64,000 nt of DNA. Origin: Eukaryota sp. TZLM1-RC. Lineage: Eukaryota; Metamonada: BaSk clade. A program made the translations under genes and the position numbers. Where the stretch lies: contig JAUPSS010000001.1 in the NCBI GenBank assembly GCA_040285825.1, forward strand, positions 3,782,001-3,846,000, read 5' to 3'. The notes below the pieces were generated by a model. It did no database searches. It saw nothing but the letters and a program-made list of their open reading frames with translations, and had not been told where the DNA came from. Of the stretch, positions 52,019-63,122 are shown one piece after another. The stretch's first letter is position 1. The number at the start of each line of letters is the position of its first letter.

Positions 52019-53476
52019 TTGTTATTGTGTTGTATGGCTTTTAAACATGCGTTTTCGTTGTGTTCTTTGGCCAAACAATTTTCCCAATGATTTAACATGT
52101 AAATGTGGTAAGCCTCTTTTGTTTTCTCATCTTTTGAACTGTAAACATTTTATTACATTTAAAAGTAAAGTGCATAATAATGCCAGGGACCAAATTTATG
52201 TAATGTGAAAATCACTTCGAACAGATTCCTTTTTAGATTCCTTTGCTATCAAAATTTATTCTCCATGACACCAATATTGATAGTACGCGTTACAACAGAG
52301 CTTCTATGGGTCTGACAAGAGGTGCTTCTTCACACAATACCTTAAATTGACTAAATTTCGTGGAGGAATCTCTTGAACTGAGTCGGGAAAACATTGAAAC
52401 CAAATTTCTGGTGCAATTTTATTAATAGCAACATCAAGGTCATACAAATATTTTGACAATGATTGACTAAGCAAATGAATATCTTCAGGGAAACAATTCA
52501 GAAATTCAATAATACAATTTTTACCACCACCAATAAAAGCTGCTTGACAAAGAATCGAGGATTTGGTAAAGCCAACACCACCAAATTGTGAAGAAGAGAA
52601 CAAGTGAGCTCGAATAAGCTCAGGATTCATGGCATATAATTGATCACGAACTGAGTCATGAACAATTGAGCGATAAGTTATAAAATACTTACAGTTTAAA
52701 ATATGGGAAAGCGTAACAACACTCTTGCAGCGACAAATTAAATTATTTGGTAAAGAACAAGGCCATAGAAAACATCTCATTCTCATTGCAATGGTCCATT
52801 GGTGATTATTAAGTAGAAGGCCATAAATGTTGGTAATTTGGAAGATTAGGCAACTTCAGCAACTGTCTTCAAGATCAATCAACAAGTTTGCAAAAACGGG
52901 ATTTGTTTCTTTAGCCAAGCTGAGACGTACAATATAATCCAAGTTTTCTAAAACTTTCAAGATTTTTTTCTGCAATTTTGCAAAAGTCAGTGGTAAGGAG
53001 AGCAAGCTTCTTGGTGGAAGTTCCACAATATCAGAGGGGAAACATTTAGACCAAATATTGGGTGAAAGAGTTTCAATTTCCTGTTGCAATGAAATAAGAT
53101 AAGAGTTGCTACAATTTTCAATGAGATGAATTTTTTCAGAAAAACGATTCACAAATTCATAAATAAAATTCTTTCCACCTCCAATAAAGGCAGCTTTACA
53201 AAGGTAGTTTCATTTATGAAAATCAACACCACCAAAACTTGTACCACAAAAAATGTGGCTTCGTAACTGAGATGCATCAATTTCCAATAATTTTGCTAAA
53301 AAATTGGTTCTTTGTTCATTAATAATTCGACAAAACTTCAAAGAAATTGATGGTGATGTTGATCTCAAAATATGAGTAAATTTTCCAGAATAACAAATTT
53401 TTAGGAAAAAGAATTTCAAATGTTTCTCAATATTTATATTTTCTATTGATTCTAATTCATTTCCAAATTGAGTCAA
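52019..53476. mobile_element. composite of four LINE fragments in mixed orientation
   Basis: A subfamily A piece on the plus strand (52019-52322, LLNMRFRCVLWPNNFPNDLT...) abuts a subfamily B piece on the minus strand (52322-52626, NPELIRAHLFSSSQFGGVGF). That is joined in frame to a subfamily D piece (52627-52800, MRMRCFLWPCSLPNN...). Further minus-strand pieces at 52856-53152 and 53210-53476 (LKICYSGKFTHILRSTSPSISLKFCR) come from a fifth subfamily, E. All are truncated. Confidence 0.8.
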
Positions 53477-53496
53477 CAGAGTCGAAAGTTGATAAA

Positions 53497-53518
53497 AATA
53501 GTGTTAAAAAACACTATT
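53497..53518. repeat. perfect 9-bp stem, 4-nt loop hairpin
   Basis: AATAGTGTT AAAA AACACTATT. The stem is like that of the histone 3' hairpins but with an A4 (T4) loop and no histone gene nearby. Confidence 0.6.
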
Positions 53519-54124
53519 CAAGTCCAGAAGGTGTCAAAATCCATTCATCAATTCAATAATTGTCGATCGATACTCAGCATTGTCCATCTGGCAGAATGGA
53601 GCAACGTTGGAATCGATATCGAGAATCGAATATCAATTGTTGTCATTGTAACATCATGTTCGGCAACGTATGTTGTGGTTTAAAATGGCCACACGTGTGT
53701 CAAACAACAGGAAAATCTGAATTACCATTCTGATTCTTGATAAATCAAACTAACTTCTGTTGTTTCACTTGTAATATGCCCATATCTGACTTAGAGAACA
53801 AAAACCCTAATTTTATTTTCATCAACCACACCATAGATAGCTGAGTAGAGAATATGTGAAGGATGTTAGTTATATACATGACAAATAATTAATGGAGTAC
53901 ATCATTTTTGGTTCATGAGGACAATTGTAAAGGCATACTTTGAGACCTCGACTCTTGTCCTTCATAACACAGTAGCTGTGTGATGATGGTGATTGTAGAC
54001 AAAGTAATTTTCCATCAAACCTTTAAATTACAACTTTTGATTTCTACGATTACAAAGAACAACAATCAATTATAATTTTTTTTCATTTTCAATTTATCTA
54101 ATAAGGAATATGAAATCATGAAAT
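53519..54124. other. intergenic, no supported gene
   Basis: Short frames without motif. Confidence 0.35.
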
Positions 54125-54640
54125 ACACAACCCAAACTCCATATCCTCAAAAACTGCATCACCTAGATTAAAACAATTAATTAATAAAGATTCAGAAAAT
54201 TTCATAAATGAAGAGAATAAACCAGAATTGAATTGCACCATTCCCTTAATAATGAAAAATACAATACTGTTTTGTCAGTAAACACGATTGAAAATTTTTC
54301 CAGTTCTTTCCTTTGCAACTACAACAGAATTTTCAAGGAAATCCATAACAGTCTTACCCAAAGAGCAAAGCAAAGAAGAAACAAATGGACATAAAGTATA
54401 TTGGGCATAAGTATTTTCATTTACAGAGGAAATGGGTTTCGCGTATTTAGCAATTTTATACTTTTGCCAGCAAGCAGAGGATTATTTTCAACTGAGTTAA
54501 TGAAATGTTCAAGAAAAATTACAAGGGTTAATGGACATGTCGTCTAAAATAGTAAAACTACCATTCAAGCCGGCAAATTACCTCTTGTCACACCCATAGA
54601 TGCTCTGTTGTAACACGTACTGTCAATATTGGGGTCATCC
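54125..54640 (-). mobile_element. decayed LINE 3' end (subfamily A)
   Basis: The minus strand keeps broken versions of the endonuclease to C-terminal region: a PILTVRVTTEHLWV stretch near 54600, ...PFVSSLLCSLGKTVMDFLENSVVVAKERTGKIFNR near 54390-54290, and KYCIFHYKGMVQF near 54250. Confidence 0.65.
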
Positions 54641-54727
54641 TGAATTAAATTAGAATCAATTATAATAATTCAAGAATTTTTAATTCAGCAGAATTTTGGG
54701 AAATACAAGGAATGTTTTAATTCTAAT

Positions 54728-54943
54728 GTGCATTTCACTTATCATGCATGCCCCTGTGAAATTCATTCCCGTTTTCAGCTTTCTCATTGTCTACTCACAG
54801 GCTGTAAGGAACATGTAGCGTCATTTGAAAAAGACAATCATGATCTTCATCAATGGGCTACCTCACTTAAATCCACCAACTGCTTTCACAGAACAAAGCC
54901 TCGCGACTTGACGTATCTACGTGGAGCTACCAAAAGCTACTAA
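54728..54943 (+). pseudogene. possible zinc motif of another RT/endonuclease element
   Basis: HACPCEIHSRFQLSHCLLTGC resembles the CxC...H...C block before the endonuclease in RLE-type LINEs, but the surrounding sequence does not match subfamilies A-E. It could be a sixth family or chance. Confidence 0.3.
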
Positions 54944-55139
54944 GTTATTTGTAGATCTGTCTCAAAAGTTTTCAAATAAATTCAAAATACAAAACAAAAA
55001 ATCAAATTAAAATAAAAGTTTTTCGAAAATTATACTTTCTGTATGCTCACGTTCCTTATTCATTTCCTCAACAGAGGTTTTGGGCAAATGTATCTTTCTG
55101 GCCACAATTCCACTTCCTTCTTAATTTGAATATTTTTTG

Positions 55140-55992
55140 CAGCGGAAATATCTCTTATACTATTTGACACTCAGTACAAATATGCATCTGCAATGAGCCT
55201 GCTTGAATATCCTCGGCCATGCAACAACTGGACAGTTTGCTTGTATTAAATTCACTGGTTGACAAGTGCTTCACGTCCTTTTGATAACACAACTATTTTT
55301 TCAAAGCCTTTGCTGATCCATATCGATTAAGCTTTCGGCAATGAGAAACGAAATTAGTAGAGCCCAGGGTAAGGTAGAGTTTTACAGGATGTCCAGCCAG
55401 ATTTTGAAATTTGTTGAGGCTCTCTCGGAACCATTTGTCTCTTCGTTTGCGGTTATCAAATTTAATTATTTTCCTTTTCTGGTGATTTCTTTTCAAGTAC
55501 ACTTTCCTTTTGACCAGATTCCAATGGTTCAAATATTGGTTGAAAAATTTGAACGGAATATTGGTTGCGGAAGTGTTTACTGGGTGAAGGTTTTGTCATG
55601 AATTTTCTGCCAGTTGGACAAGGAATAACTCCACATTGATTATCATTTACGAAGTAACCACATAATCCAGATTGTCCCAGATCAACGCCGATAAAGGGCC
55701 TTTCAGGTATAATTTCCACTGAAACTCTTCGTCTTCGACGGTTAATTTTTTAATACCCTTCAACTGTATTTCTCTAATTTTGTTGGCATCAAGGTCACTT
55801 TTCATTTCTCTTTTTAATCTTCCTTTCTTTTTCGGTGGTTCCTCCAGCTCATCTGTGTTTTCTGAGTCATTATTTCTACTTTCAAATGTTAAAAGCAGTT
55901 CATTACCATTAGTTTTCAATAAATTGTTAAACCTATTTTTCAAACTTTTTCTGTGGATATGATATTTTTGGACATGTTTTGAATATTTGTTT
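55140..55992 (-). pseudogene. second Fanzor-like nuclease, broken, catalytic residues retained
   Basis: On the minus strand: a basic/acidic N-terminal stretch (EEPPKKKGRLKREMKSDL, 55992-55730) with FQWKLYLKG; RuvC-I RPFIGVDLGQSGLCGYF (55690 region); KWFRESLNKFQNLAG and LYLTLGSTNF (55420-55340); RuvC-II with zinc site STSEFNTSKLSSCC (~55250); HICTECQ; then RuvC-III RDISAAKNI (~55160) in a shifted frame. D, E and D of the RuvC triad are all present, unlike the copy at 9.9-12.1 kb. A TAG at 55293 and at least two frame changes break it, and a LINE (55993-57106) has split it from whatever preceded. It belongs to a different Fanzor subgroup from the first. Confidence 0.7.
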
Positions 55993-57106
55993 GATTGGGA
56001 AGATTTATTGATGACAACGCAAAGTTCCACTGTTTTTGCATTAAATGATGAAATTTCAAGAATTGATGTAGAAAAATGGGGTCGATGTTTTCCCCAGTCA
56101 TTCAATGGCAATATTCCAGAAAAAAATGTTTTGAATTTGAAGTACACTCTTCGAACATTACAGAAAAGATTGACTGGAATGTATGAAAAAGATCTTTATA
56201 ATGATATATGCAGCTCAGCGGTTTTAAATCAAGATCTTCACTCATTGTTGTTGGAAAAGGGTGTTTGTGAAAACAAGTCATCAGATTCTTCACTTTTTGT
56301 AACCATTGTACCACGAAGATTTGGATTGTGTGCCACTAATGAAGCATTTGTAACAAAAATGAGATTATATTTGAACATCCCCATTAATCAATTATTATCA
56401 AAAGAAGAATGTATTTGTTCGAATTCACCTCAACTCACTTTGCGCCATGCTCTGAATTGCTCTAAATTGATAACTTATCGTTCTTCATTACATGATGCTG
56501 TTAGAGACACTGTTTTCAATATGGCACAAACTGCAAGGATATCGTGTATCAAAGAGCCCTTGCTGAAGGAAACACTTTCTCTGAATAATTTTGGTTCTGA
56601 TGATAGAGGTGATGTATACTGTGATTGGATTGATAATTCTGAAGCTATTGTTGACTTTGTCTCATGTTGCAAATGATACTTTGTTTCACAGAAGAAAACT
56701 TAATCCGGTGACTGCTCTGGATTTCAAAGCAAAAGAGAAACATAGAAAATATGATAAAGATATTGAAGAGGCAAATGTCGATAGAAATACACAGCTGGTT
56801 TTTATTACTTTCCCATTTTCGATAAATGGAAGATTATCAGTTGAAGCAGAAACTTTTTTGGATGACTTCCAAAAAATGGTGCAAGAAAAAACAATGAAAA
56901 GATTTGATATTTTTTTATGGCGTTCACGGATTCAATTTGCCATTATTAATAGATTACCGCGGTTTTTCAATCGAATTAGAGAAGCTTTAGCTAGACAGCA
57001 AGCAAATCAAGATTTTGTAGAGGAAATCTTGGTTCAATGATAGTCGTCCCATTAGTTATGATTTAATTTAATTAAGTGTGCAAATTCAATAAATAAATTT
57101 TTCATA
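55993..57106 (+). mobile_element. 5'-truncated LINE (subfamily C), 11-bp TSD, inserted in the Fanzor locus
   Basis: Flanked by aatatttgttt at 55982-55992 and 57107-57117. Encodes the region from DWEDLLMTTQSSTVF through the CCHC block (CICSNSPQLTLRHALNC), endonuclease DDRGDVYCDWIDNSEAIVDF and the C-terminal domain. A 5-bp deletion near 56665, relative to the copy at 47.3 kb, breaks the frame. Confidence 0.85.
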
Positions 57107-57117
57107 AATATTTGTTT

Positions 57118-58046
57118 CAAATTCATTTTTTATAACTTTGTTTTGTAAGATGGTCGTTCAATAAATGGAAATTTTTTCAAAGAGTGGAAAACATGTGAAG
57201 GTACCTCAAGAAATTTAGAACTCTTATGAGATGCTAAAGTCATTATTCTCAATTTTTTTAGCAATGATTAAGAGAAAAAAAATTGAGTAAATTTTGTGAA
57301 ATTTCAAGATTAAAGAGAAAAGGCTCACCAATTTCCTTTGATGAAAAGGGAATTCTATCACTTGAAGACAGTAAAGAATTAGTGGCAGGAAATCTTTGAC
57401 AAAGACTCAAGATAAAATTATATGCATTTAATAAAAAGAATCTTTCTCTTGAATTATTAAGATGGAAATTGATGTATGGTTCGATAATGAAATGAATAAA
57501 TACTTCTTTGAGTTGCTCACCTTCTTCTGTCATTGCACTAGCTTCTAGAGGTGCTAAGGGTTCATCTGTTCATCTGGTATAAGAGAGAGAAGATAATTGA
57601 CAAAAACATTTGTTTTGCCCAGAGCTCTACAATGAGCACGAATGAAGTTTTTTGTCCAGGATTGACAAATTTTAGGTAAACTCGTTTTAACATTAGATGT
57701 CAATTGATGAGCGCAACAAGCAAGGTAAAGAGAAAGTTCTTTTCTATTAATAAAATTGCATCTCTGTGCATGCAGCCAATCAATGAGGAAAATATTGAAT
57801 GAAACAAAAACTAGAAAAATTTCCTGCTGCTACTGACAGTGTTCCGTTTATGGCAAATGGAAAAGCAATAAAAACAAGGCGTAAGTTTCTATCTGGTTTC
57901 CCTCTGGCACAACAACCCCTTCTGAAGCTCAACAAACAAAACAGCTAAAATAGATATCATGTTGTACAGCTGATCCATGTGTTCATTTTTAGTGCTAAAA
58001 ATATAATAAACAATTTAATTCTAAAAAAACACAACACACTCACCTT
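57118..58046. other. intergenic with unknown frame and LINE crumb
   Basis: A 91-codon minus frame (57258-57533) starts with ATG and has no motif (IHFIIEPYINFHLNNSRERF). Minus-strand 57800-57900 retains DRNLRLVFIAFPFAINGTLSV, a subfamily C LINE relic. The stretch 57910-58046 is the upstream region of the next gene. Confidence 0.4.
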
Positions 58047-59243
58047 ATGCGTGTAATGCAACCGTCAAATCTACACGCAAGACGTGCATCCAACATGACG
58101 CATCAACGAAGAACGACAACAGCCCATGAAACCACGTCTTCACAAAATCCCCCACGTATTCCACATACCAAACGAGAAGTACATCCTGAACCTGCAACAC
58201 AAAGCCTTGATAAGGCAACTATCATTTCCAACCTACTCACCTTGGGTGAAACCCTACGTTCAGCTTCTAACCAAGTTTGTGACTTAGTCAACATTCTTTC
58301 TGGTCTCGAACGTGCCCAAGCAGTAGTCCCCGTTCAACATCAAGTCGAAGAGGAAGAATTCTCTGAAAGTGAAAGCCCCATAGAAACACAGAAAGTTCCC
58401 CAAGACTATGCCGGGCCTGAAATTGACTTTCATAATGATACCTCTCCCATTGCAGTTGATGAATCTGCTTTGAAAGTACTTTCTGCTTCTGAACGGGAGA
58501 TCTTGGAAATCTGTGTATATGGCCTCGTCTCCTCTTCCAAGAAGGGTCTCACGTATAACCAGCTGATCAGTGTTATCCGTGGTCGTCATTCTGCAAGGGG
58601 ACTGTTCGAAGATCATCATTTCACCAAGGTTCCAGACATTGAGAATTTTCCACAAGACAATCCAGGTCCCATTGGTTGGGGGATGATCCGTTACTTTATA
58701 AACCACAACAGAGTCACCCGTGACATTGAGAATTGCTTAGCTCCGTTGTTAGAGATTGAGCAGGCAAAAGGTTCAATTTGGATCCATAACAACCGCTACG
58801 TTGCTTTTGAATCACAGCATGCACCTCCTCCACATGTCATGGCTCACATGAAGTCAGCGCCACCAGCACCAGCACCACAACAAGCATCATCTCGTCCAGC
58901 AAGAACTGCAGGAGGAAGTAGTGATGATGAGGTGCGTGTACTGAGGCAAAAAGCGACAAGGGCAATTCGACAGCTGATCGCTAAGAAACCCGATCTATCG
59001 GTCAATTCCCTAACCGAGTTTCTTCGAGGTAACACTAGAAGGAGAAAAACTATTGTAGATTGGGGTTTAAATACAGATGAGATTATTTGTTTGAAAAATC
59101 ACCTGACCAAAAAAGCTTGTGAAGAAATGGTTGGTGAAATACTTGCTGAACTAGATGGTGTGCCTGAAGAAGATCCTCTGAGAGTTTTAAGTGCAGTAGC
59201 GAGTTCAGTTAGGGGTCCTCCTAGTAAGAGAGCCAGAATTTAA
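58047..59243 (+). CDS. hypothetical 398-residue protein, probably nuclear
   Basis: Intact frame with no family I recognise. The N-terminal ~55 residues are basic and disordered. A helical stretch (KATIISNLLTLGETLRSASNQVCDLVNIL) precedes an acidic linker (EEEEFSESESP). Residues ~150-250 look folded (SEREILEICVYGLVSSSKKGLTYNQLISVIRG, GWGMIRYFINHN, GSIWIHNNRYVAF). A Pro/Ala-rich spacer then leads to a second folded part with RAIRQLIAKKPDLSVNSLTEFLRG. It ends PPSKRARI, a likely nuclear signal. The folded part might be a winged-helix-like domain, which is speculative. Later in-frame ATGs are possible starts (MQPSN, MTHQRR). Confidence 0.7.
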   Translation: MRVMQPSNLHARRASNMTHQRRTTTAHETTSSQNPPRIPHTKREVHPEPATQSLDKATIISNLLTLGETLRSASNQVCDLVNILSGLERAQAVVPVQHQVEEEEFSESESPIETQKVPQDYAGPEIDFHNDTSPIAVDESALKVLSASEREILEICVYGLVSSSKKGLTYNQLISVIRGRHSARGLFEDHHFTKVPDIENFPQDNPGPIGWGMIRYFINHNRVTRDIENCLAPLLEIEQAKGSIWIHNNRYVAFESQHAPPPHVMAHMKSAPPAPAPQQASSRPARTAGGSSDDEVRVLRQKATRAIRQLIAKKPDLSVNSLTEFLRGNTRRRKTIVDWGLNTDEIICLKNHLTKKACEEMVGEILAELDGVPEEDPLRVLSAVASSVRGPPSKRARI

Positions 59244-59989
59244 AGGATTTTGGGAGTTTTTTATTAGTGTATTTGTAGTTTTCTATGTTAAGTATTTGTA
59301 TTTATTAATTTTTAGTTATTTAATATCAATGAGAGCGTTTCAAACTATGACAGTCCTCATTTAGTGATTTTTTTGCTTGAAATCCTCATTTAGCACTTAA
59401 TAAATTTTAATTTACTACCCCAACTCATTTTGGTGTAATCTAACCTTTGAGATTTGTTTCATATATGAATTGTATTGGCATGGCTAAGGTTCCTGTAACC
59501 AAATCTTATACTCCTTTTGTGGAGCTAACACAACAACCTTCTTTTTACTAGTAATTGTGAGTAATAGTAAATTACTTTGTGTACTAGATAGTTTATTCGA
59601 TAATGCTTCACCACACAAACTTCGGCTCTTTTTTTGGTTGCTCCTTTAGCCAATCAAACAACTAATTCGATAAGATTGAATCCTGCAATATGATACATTG
59701 ATATCTTAAATGAGTAGTTTCAAGATTATTATCTGCAGCACTCACACTAAGGGAGCAGTTAGTTTATCTTGTCGTCAAAGGCTTCAGGCATGTTGCGTCA
59801 TTGGGATAGTGTGTGCAATGTAGAGACAGAATGTAATCATGGTTACCAGATCCAGATACATCATTTGTATTTATAGAATTTTGGTTCTTGCCACTGTATA
59901 TATGTCATTAAATCACTGACACGTGTCACTTTTTGTAAAAGTCGATTCAATGAGAGTTTCTTCACAGTTCGTAACTTTTATTATCAAAA
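59244..59989. other. intergenic, no supported gene
   Basis: AT-rich; 3' region of the preceding gene and promoter of the RING gene. Confidence 0.4.
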
Positions 59990-60880
59990 ATGGAGGAATA
60001 TCGTAGGAGACAACATGAGCGATGGTTACAACAACGTCAAACTTCTCAAAGACGAACTCCCCCTCAACAACCTACAGCTACTCAATCATTTCAACCTCCA
60101 CCTTCTCAACATCCAACACCTTCCGTTGATTCTTCAAGACAAAGACAAATCGATGAAGATGAAGAACTCGCACGTCGACTACAGGCCCAATACTTAATGG
60201 AAGCAGAAACCTTTCACCCATCTACAGAGGATGAAGTTTTAGCTTCACCCCTAGAAGACAGTGAACAGGTTGAAGAGTTTGAACAGCCATTTGAACCTCC
60301 ACAACACCCTCAGAGTTCTCATCACCAGCAACAACGGTTCATGAGCTATCCAAGTGGTCCCATTCCAGATCCTTTTTCCTTCCCCGTTCCATCAGAAATG
60401 ATGCATCCAAGGAGTAGAGGTAGAGGTCGGTCTCCATTTGGTTCATTTAACTCGCTGTTTTCGATGTTTGATAGAATGTTTCAACCATCCTTTCAAAGAA
60501 TGCAGGAAGAACCCGACCAAGTGAGTGAAATGCCACCAGAGATGCAAATGATGTTTGGTTTTCCAGGGTTTCCGGGCCGAGTTATGAGGCCAAGAGGTCC
60601 CGGAGGGTTGTACGAAATGCTCTCTCAACTGCAACCTGTGGAGAGACCCGCAGATCCCAACGTGGTCAGCCAATTACCTGTTATTGACCATAAACCCGGA
60701 ACACTACCGGAAGACGAACACAGATGTCCCATTTGCCTAGGAGATTTTGAAACAGGAGAGAAAGTCATCGTTCTGCCTTGTAACCATCGTTTACATCAAA
60801 AAGAATGTTCAGAGGAACTATTCAAGCATTACTCACAGTGTCCAATGTGCAGGACGGAATTGCCACGGGGTGAGAGGTAA
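59990..60880 (+). CDS. RING-H2 E3 ubiquitin ligase-like protein
   Basis: 296 residues. The C-terminus has a full RING-H2 finger: CPICLGDFETGEKVIVLPCNH, RLHQKEC and CPMC (C3H2C3 spacing), preceded by the PVIDHKPGTLPEDEHR lead-in common in RNF126/RNF115-type ligases. RING proteins recruit E2 enzymes and pass ubiquitin to substrates. Near residue 58 the stretch DEELARRLQAQYLMEAE resembles a ubiquitin-interacting or LQAQY-type helix. The middle is Pro/Gln/Ser-rich and disordered, with an RSRGRGRSPFGSF patch. No membrane segment is seen, so it is probably cytosolic or nuclear. It is intact, intronless, with an ATG start in AAAATGG context. Confidence 0.88.
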   Translation: MEEYRRRQHERWLQQRQTSQRRTPPQQPTATQSFQPPPSQHPTPSVDSSRQRQIDEDEELARRLQAQYLMEAETFHPSTEDEVLASPLEDSEQVEEFEQPFEPPQHPQSSHHQQQRFMSYPSGPIPDPFSFPVPSEMMHPRSRGRGRSPFGSFNSLFSMFDRMFQPSFQRMQEEPDQVSEMPPEMQMMFGFPGFPGRVMRPRGPGGLYEMLSQLQPVERPADPNVVSQLPVIDHKPGTLPEDEHRCPICLGDFETGEKVIVLPCNHRLHQKECSEELFKHYSQCPMCRTELPRGER

Positions 60881-62279
60881 TTTTGATGTTTCAAATATCA
60901 TATAATAATGGTCTTTTTGTCTTTTTTATATTGATTTTGATCAATTTGCATTGTGTATAAATTTTATTTTGAAATTCTTTAGAATCGAATTCTTTTTTTC
61001 TTTTTTTTTGAAAGAAAAACTTTATTTCTCATGTTTGTAAAAATCAAGCTGTTGATACCAACAATTTTGAATTCAAATGTAGATGACTGAGGAAGAGAGA
61101 AGTCGTTGGGAAATGTAGTTTTTAGCATTCTCAAAGCTATTACAAAAAAACACTGTATGAAAAGTGAAATGTTGTGGAGCTTAATTTTGACATTATGCTG
61201 ATGAGTCGCAATTAAATTCAGTTTTTTTATATTGATACTGACTTTCAACCCAAAGTCGCAACACAGTATTTTAGCTGCTTTTACTTTCGTGTTAATGAGT
61301 GTCCAATTTAGGTATAAAGGGAAGCTTCAATTGTGTAGCCAACGTTTATTTGAGCTTTTGATTGCAAAAAAACAAAGTTAAAAGAATGGCTAAAAGTGGT
61401 GAAACAAACTCACTGAATTGCTTTTCTGTTAACCTCCCTGGACAGTTTACTCTACTGTTTTTAGTTACATGGCGTCATCTTTCTAACACTTGGAACAAAC
61501 TTCCATTTGTTGGGTTTATGTGTGATGTGCACAGAACCCAACATTTGTTGGTGAAAGTCGCAGACTCGCTGCACACTTTACTGAATAATGACATTTATTG
61601 AATTATTTACTTCAAAATTAATTAATTGCTGTCCTGAATCCGTTTATTGGAAAACGGTGATAATGAGACTGGTTTTATAGCACTTATTTGTCTCCATCCA
61701 GTGTATTAAGTTATTAACAAAGTCAGCTCTAATGAATCATTTCGAAATGTGCTTCAATCAATCCTTGGACCGGATGACGCAATACAAACTTCCCGTGAGT
61801 GGGAATTATTACGATAAAACTGAGAACACTACCGTGAAGACATTGGTTCCAGTGCAGCCCCAAGCAAAGTGCCAGAGAATGTGGAATATGTGTGACACTG
61901 GAAATGGTGGCTGCATTGTAAATTCTTTCCCAATTGAAAGTGTGATTTGAAGAAGTGATTGCTTTATTGGATCCGTTAAATGATATAAATTTTATTATGT
62001 TCATCTCAATTTGGATTGGGACGAATAACTTCAGAACATATGTGAGAAGGGACCTTCCGAACGTATCAAATGTGCCGAATGACAAAAATCCATCAATTCT
62101 TCCCATTCCACACTCACTGCTTCTTCTCTAAGATACAGAGTGTGAGTGCATAATCACTCTTGAAAATCGTCACACTCAATAATTTTGTTTCTACTTCCTT
62201 GCATAGAATCAGTAAATAATTGTAATTAAAACAAATTTATTAAACTTATGTAAACTTAAGTTATTCAACTAAAATACAT
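60881..62279. other. intergenic, only weak frames
   Basis: Frames at 61362-61601 and 61732-61950 (plus) and 61729-62106 (minus) have no motif; the last two overlap on opposite strands. I cannot support a gene. Confidence 0.35.
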
Positions 62280-63122
62280 CTACTTCATTCTATAAAAAGC
62301 AATAGATCTGGTCACCGTGCTCTTGGGGGTCGAAGTGGGTCTAAAAATAGGAGTAGAACTGCTTCTCTTCACCTTTGTCCCCTTATTCTCTTCCAATGGC
62401 TTATACTCTGGGAAAGGGGAGAAAGTGCCTCCCACCTTACCTCCCTTGGAAGGGGAACTTGGAACAAAAGGCTTGACGGAGGGTTTCTTGGCCTTATCCT
62501 TAGAGGGCGAGAAAGCACCAGGTTCGTACTTGTAGGGCTCGTTCCGGTCAAAGCTATCTAATGAGTGCGAGGTCGACACGAATGGTTTCAGTGAGTTTCT
62601 TTCCTTCTTTCCCCCTTCCTTGGGGAGGGGTTCAGGGATGTATTCAGGAACGCGACCAATAGTAATTCCGTTGTAGCTATACCCACTGCCTCTCTTTGCG
62701 GGGGAGGTATAAATGTTGCGCTTTTCATGTTTGATGCTCTTGGGATCGACCTTCTTCGGGGCAGTCTCGGGTTTATACTCAAACTTACCGAGAGTGCCAT
62801 AACTGGGGGAGAGAAGACCGGGGCCAGTGGCTTTCTTTGGGGGCGAGGAAGGGCGGAATGGTTGATTGACAACACATTTCTTGGTTTGAGCAAGACGCTC
62901 ACGACGAGCGATGGTTTCCATTTCTACATATGGTTCATTAGTGTACAGAGATTCGAATTTAGCAAAGGTTTCTTTCTTTGAACAGCCAGCTTTAAATTGA
63001 AGACCTTTGTATCGGGAATCTTTAGAAGACGGATCTTTGGTGTCATAAGGTTCACCAACGGAATTAGTTAGGGGAGGGGAGAAGTAGCCCAGAGAGTTAA
63101 GGTCTTGAGGGGCGGCGGGCAT
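62280..63122 (-). CDS. CFAP96: CFAP96 (C4orf47/UPF0602)-like cilia and flagella protein
   Basis: 280 residues with the order of the CFAP96 family: an N-terminal LGYFSPPLT...GEPYDTKDP, GLQFKAGCSKK, the middle ERLAQTKKCVVNQPFRPSSPPKK, GLLSPSYGTLGKFEYK, and the core RNIYTSPAKRGSGYSYNGITIGRVPEYIP, matching the family's KNLYTNPGKKGTGYGYANVTIG. The C-terminal half has SDxFDRNEPYKYEP-like and KPFVPSSPSKGGKVGGTF repeats. CFAP96 is associated with cilia and centrosomes in animals. Its presence is the best evidence here that the organism builds a flagellum. No intron; codon use is G/C-richer than the surroundings, as expected for a well-expressed gene. Confidence 0.85.
   Translation of the reverse strand: MPAAPQDLNSLGYFSPPLTNSVGEPYDTKDPSSKDSRYKGLQFKAGCSKKETFAKFESLYTNEPYVEMETIARRERLAQTKKCVVNQPFRPSSPPKKATGPGLLSPSYGTLGKFEYKPETAPKKVDPKSIKHEKRNIYTSPAKRGSGYSYNGITIGRVPEYIPEPLPKEGGKKERNSLKPFVSTSHSLDSFDRNEPYKYEPGAFSPSKDKAKKPSVKPFVPSSPSKGGKVGGTFSPFPEYKPLEENKGTKVKRSSSTPIFRPTSTPKSTVTRSIAFYRMK

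Noticed and set aside
61729-62106. 125-codon minus frame and overlapping 72-codon plus frame
   Set aside because: Opposite-strand overlap, no motif and no codon bias; neither can be supported.
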